Part shown: positions 62,183 to 64,000 of the stretch, in pieces
How positions within the stretch are numbered: position 1 is the first letter of the stretch
How the letters are laid out: each line of letters begins with the position of its first letter
Assembly (NCBI RefSeq): GCF_001646865.1
Contig: NZ_LRRB01000001.1
Coordinates: 1 to 64,000 of the forward strand
DNA from: Aldersonia kunmingensis
Lineage (GTDB): Bacteria > Actinomycetota > Actinomycetes > Mycobacteriales > Mycobacteriaceae
Direction of reading: 5' to 3'
Length of the DNA: 64,000 nucleotides
The notes under the pieces: generated by a model
Databases searched by the model: none
What the model was told of the DNA's origin: nothing
The model's input: only the letters and a program-made list of their open reading frames with translations
Made by a program: the position numbers and the translations under genes

Positions 62183-63171
62183 GTCTTCCTGCCGTGCTGA
62201 AGGACCGACTGCGACTGCCGGTGGTCGCGTCGCCGATGTTCATCGTCTCGGGCCCCGAACTGGTCATCGCCCAGTCCGTCGCCGGTATCGTGGGGTCCTT
62301 CCCGTCCCTCAACGCGCGGCCCCAGCCGGTCCTTCGTGAGTGGCTCACACGCATCACGGAGGCACTTGCCAAACACGATGCCAACAATCCCGAGAACCCT
62401 GCCGCCCCATATGCAGTGAACCTGATCGTGCACAAGAGCAACGGCCGCCTCGAGGAGGACCTCGCCACGATCGTCGAGTTCGAAGTTCCCATCGTCATCA
62501 CGTCGCTCGGCGCCCGCAGCGATGTCAACAAGGCAGTCCACTCCTACGGCGGGATCGTCCTGCACGATGTCATCAATAACGCGTTCGCGAAGAAGGCGGT
62601 CGAGAAGGGCGCCGACGGCCTCATCGCCGTCGCCAGTGGTGCCGGCGGCCATGCCGGGGTTCAGTCACCGTTCGCCCTGATCCAGGAAATCCGGCAGTGG
62701 TGGGACGGACCTCTGCTGCTCTCGGGCTCGATCGCCCACGGCCGCTCGATCCTCGCCGCCCAGGCAGCCGGCGCCGACCTTGCCTATATCGGCTCCGCCT
62801 TCATCGCTGCCGACGAAGCCAACGCCGAGGCGGGATACAAGCAGATGATCATCGACTCCACCGCCGCCGACATCATTTACTCCAACTTGTTCACCGGTGT
62901 CCACGGCAACTACCTCCGCGGCAGCATCGAGTCGGCCGGCCTCGATCCGGCCAACCTCGCCCACTCGGATCCGTCCGCTATGGACTTCGGAGTCGGCGAG
63001 GGCGCCGGCAGCGACACGAACACCAAAGCCAAGCCATGGCGCGATATTTGGGGCGCCGGTCAGGGCGTCGGTGCCGTGGACGCCGTGCTGCCGGTGGCGG
63101 ATATCGTCGGGCGACTGTCCCGCGAGTACGCCGACGCGAGAACATCGCTATTGGCTGGGTACTCCCGCTGA
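62179..63171 (+). CDS. Nitronate monooxygenase/2-nitropropane dioxygenase-like flavoprotein
   Basis: This 330-residue FMN TIM-barrel protein has LPVVASPMFIVSGPELVIAQ, ASGAGGHAGVQSPFALIQEI (the GxGGHxG loop with the catalytic His) and LAYIGSAFIAADEANAEAGY. In catabolic clusters such proteins are often enoyl reductase-like or oxidase-like, so nitronate oxidation is not certain. GTG 62179 overlaps the upstream stop. It is the last gene of the 14.5-kb operon. Confidence 0.88.
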   Translation: MSLPAVLKDRLRLPVVASPMFIVSGPELVIAQSVAGIVGSFPSLNARPQPVLREWLTRITEALAKHDANNPENPAAPYAVNLIVHKSNGRLEEDLATIVEFEVPIVITSLGARSDVNKAVHSYGGIVLHDVINNAFAKKAVEKGADGLIAVASGAGGHAGVQSPFALIQEIRQWWDGPLLLSGSIAHGRSILAAQAAGADLAYIGSAFIAADEANAEAGYKQMIIDSTAADIIYSNLFTGVHGNYLRGSIESAGLDPANLAHSDPSAMDFGVGEGAGSDTNTKAKPWRDIWGAGQGVGAVDAVLPVADIVGRLSREYADARTSLLAGYSR

Positions 63172-63273
63172 CCGAAAGACCGTTTCGAGCCCGCTACCAG
63201 CGTACGACGTGATCGTCGACGTGCCGGGGAATCACGGGTTCTCCGCCTGCCGGCGCGCCTGTCGCGTTATCGA

Positions 63274-63495
63274 CTAGCGCGGATCCTGCTCGCAGGCGAT
63301 CCCGTCGTTGTCCCGGTCCAGTCTTGGGGCGTAGCCGGGATCGCCGCGGTGCAGCGGTGCGGCTCCGGCGTTCCATGCCTCGGTGCAGTTCTCGTAGCCC
63401 GCACTTGGCACCGGGGCGGCGTCGACTGTGCCCGGGATCGCTAAGGCCGCGATGGCCGCGAATCCAACTGCGAATCCTGCGATTGTTCGCTTCAT
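63274..63495 (-). CDS. Secreted Excalibur calcium-binding domain protein
   Basis: This 73-residue protein has a signal peptide (MKRTIAGFAVGFAAIAALAI, cleavage near VDAAP) and an Excalibur domain with paired cysteines and the calcium loop DRDNDGIACE. It is convergent with the operon and diverges from the monooxygenase gene. A decayed duplicate of its C-terminus is at 29111-29185. Confidence 0.85.
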   Translation of the reverse strand: MKRTIAGFAVGFAAIAALAIPGTVDAAPVPSAGYENCTEAWNAGAAPLHRGDPGYAPRLDRDNDGIACEQDPR

Positions 63496-63598
63496 CGTTA
63501 TCCCTTCTCGAGATGTCCCGACTCGAGTATCGAACCGATCGCGCCGGGCTTCGCGCGTAGTCCGGTACTCGATTCGAAGCAGCGCGCGTACTCGCTGA

Positions 63599-64000
<402 letters not shown>

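Overview
The window is high-GC DNA from a mycolate-type actinobacterium, with Rhodococcus or Nocardia relatives the best guess. The pointers are a trehalose-recycling importer (LpqY-SugABC type), an antigen-85-like secreted esterase, a PknK-like kinase regulator, a mycofactocin-type SDR and MpaB/TIGR03086 proteins. No rRNA or tRNA gene was recognised. The first and last genes run off the window.

Region 1 (1-23.2 kb) looks like stable housekeeping sequence. It holds a DUF4032 gene, the sugar importer, two TetR regulators, a mechanosensitive channel, an ATP-dependent DNA ligase, the secreted esterase, NAD synthetase, a P450, a SulP transporter, a P-type ATPase, a CBS protein, an ABM protein, an MpaB/Lcp-like protein and a carotenoid-desaturase-like flavoprotein.

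Region 2 (23.2-29.2 kb) is a recombination scar. It carries an IS30 remnant, two pieces of an IS110 transposase lying either side of a glutamine amidotransferase gene, and a 1.5-kb mosaic of broken copies of genes that are intact at 29.2-37.4 kb. An ArsR-SRPBCC pair and an Excalibur-domain remnant follow.

Region 3 (29.2-39.4 kb) is a catabolic block. One minus-strand operon encodes a SnoaL protein, a divergent RibB-like protein, a flavin reductase and an acyl-CoA ligase. A second encodes a group-D flavin monooxygenase-like protein and an SDR. A LuxR regulator with DNA-binding domains at both ends lies between them, and a 12-bp repeated element occurs upstream of both operons. A TetR/acyl-CoA dehydrogenase divergent pair follows, with four CAGTACTG palindromes between the two genes.

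Region 4 (39.6-63.2 kb) is the most unusual part. A PknK-like kinase gene diverges from two operons (43.26-47.64 kb and 48.65-63.17 kb) that share a conserved 43-bp upstream element. A LuxR-type gene lies between the operons. The operons encode three phosphohistidine swivel modules, each paired with or fused to a member of one unrecognised paralogous protein family. They also encode a PPDK-like protein lacking the PEP/pyruvate barrel, biotin carboxyl carrier, biotin carboxylase, a pyruvate-carboxylase-type carboxyltransferase, an acyl-CoA ligase, a DUF35-thiolase pair, an acyl-CoA dehydrogenase, a nitronate-monooxygenase-like protein and a frameshifted phosphatase. A Baeyer-Villiger monooxygenase gene begins at the right edge. 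My reading, as inference, is an ATP-dependent phosphorylation plus biotin-dependent carboxylation route for a ketone or other enolisable or hydroxylated compound, followed by CoA activation and thiolysis. It recalls phenylphosphate synthase/carboxylase logic but uses different parts.
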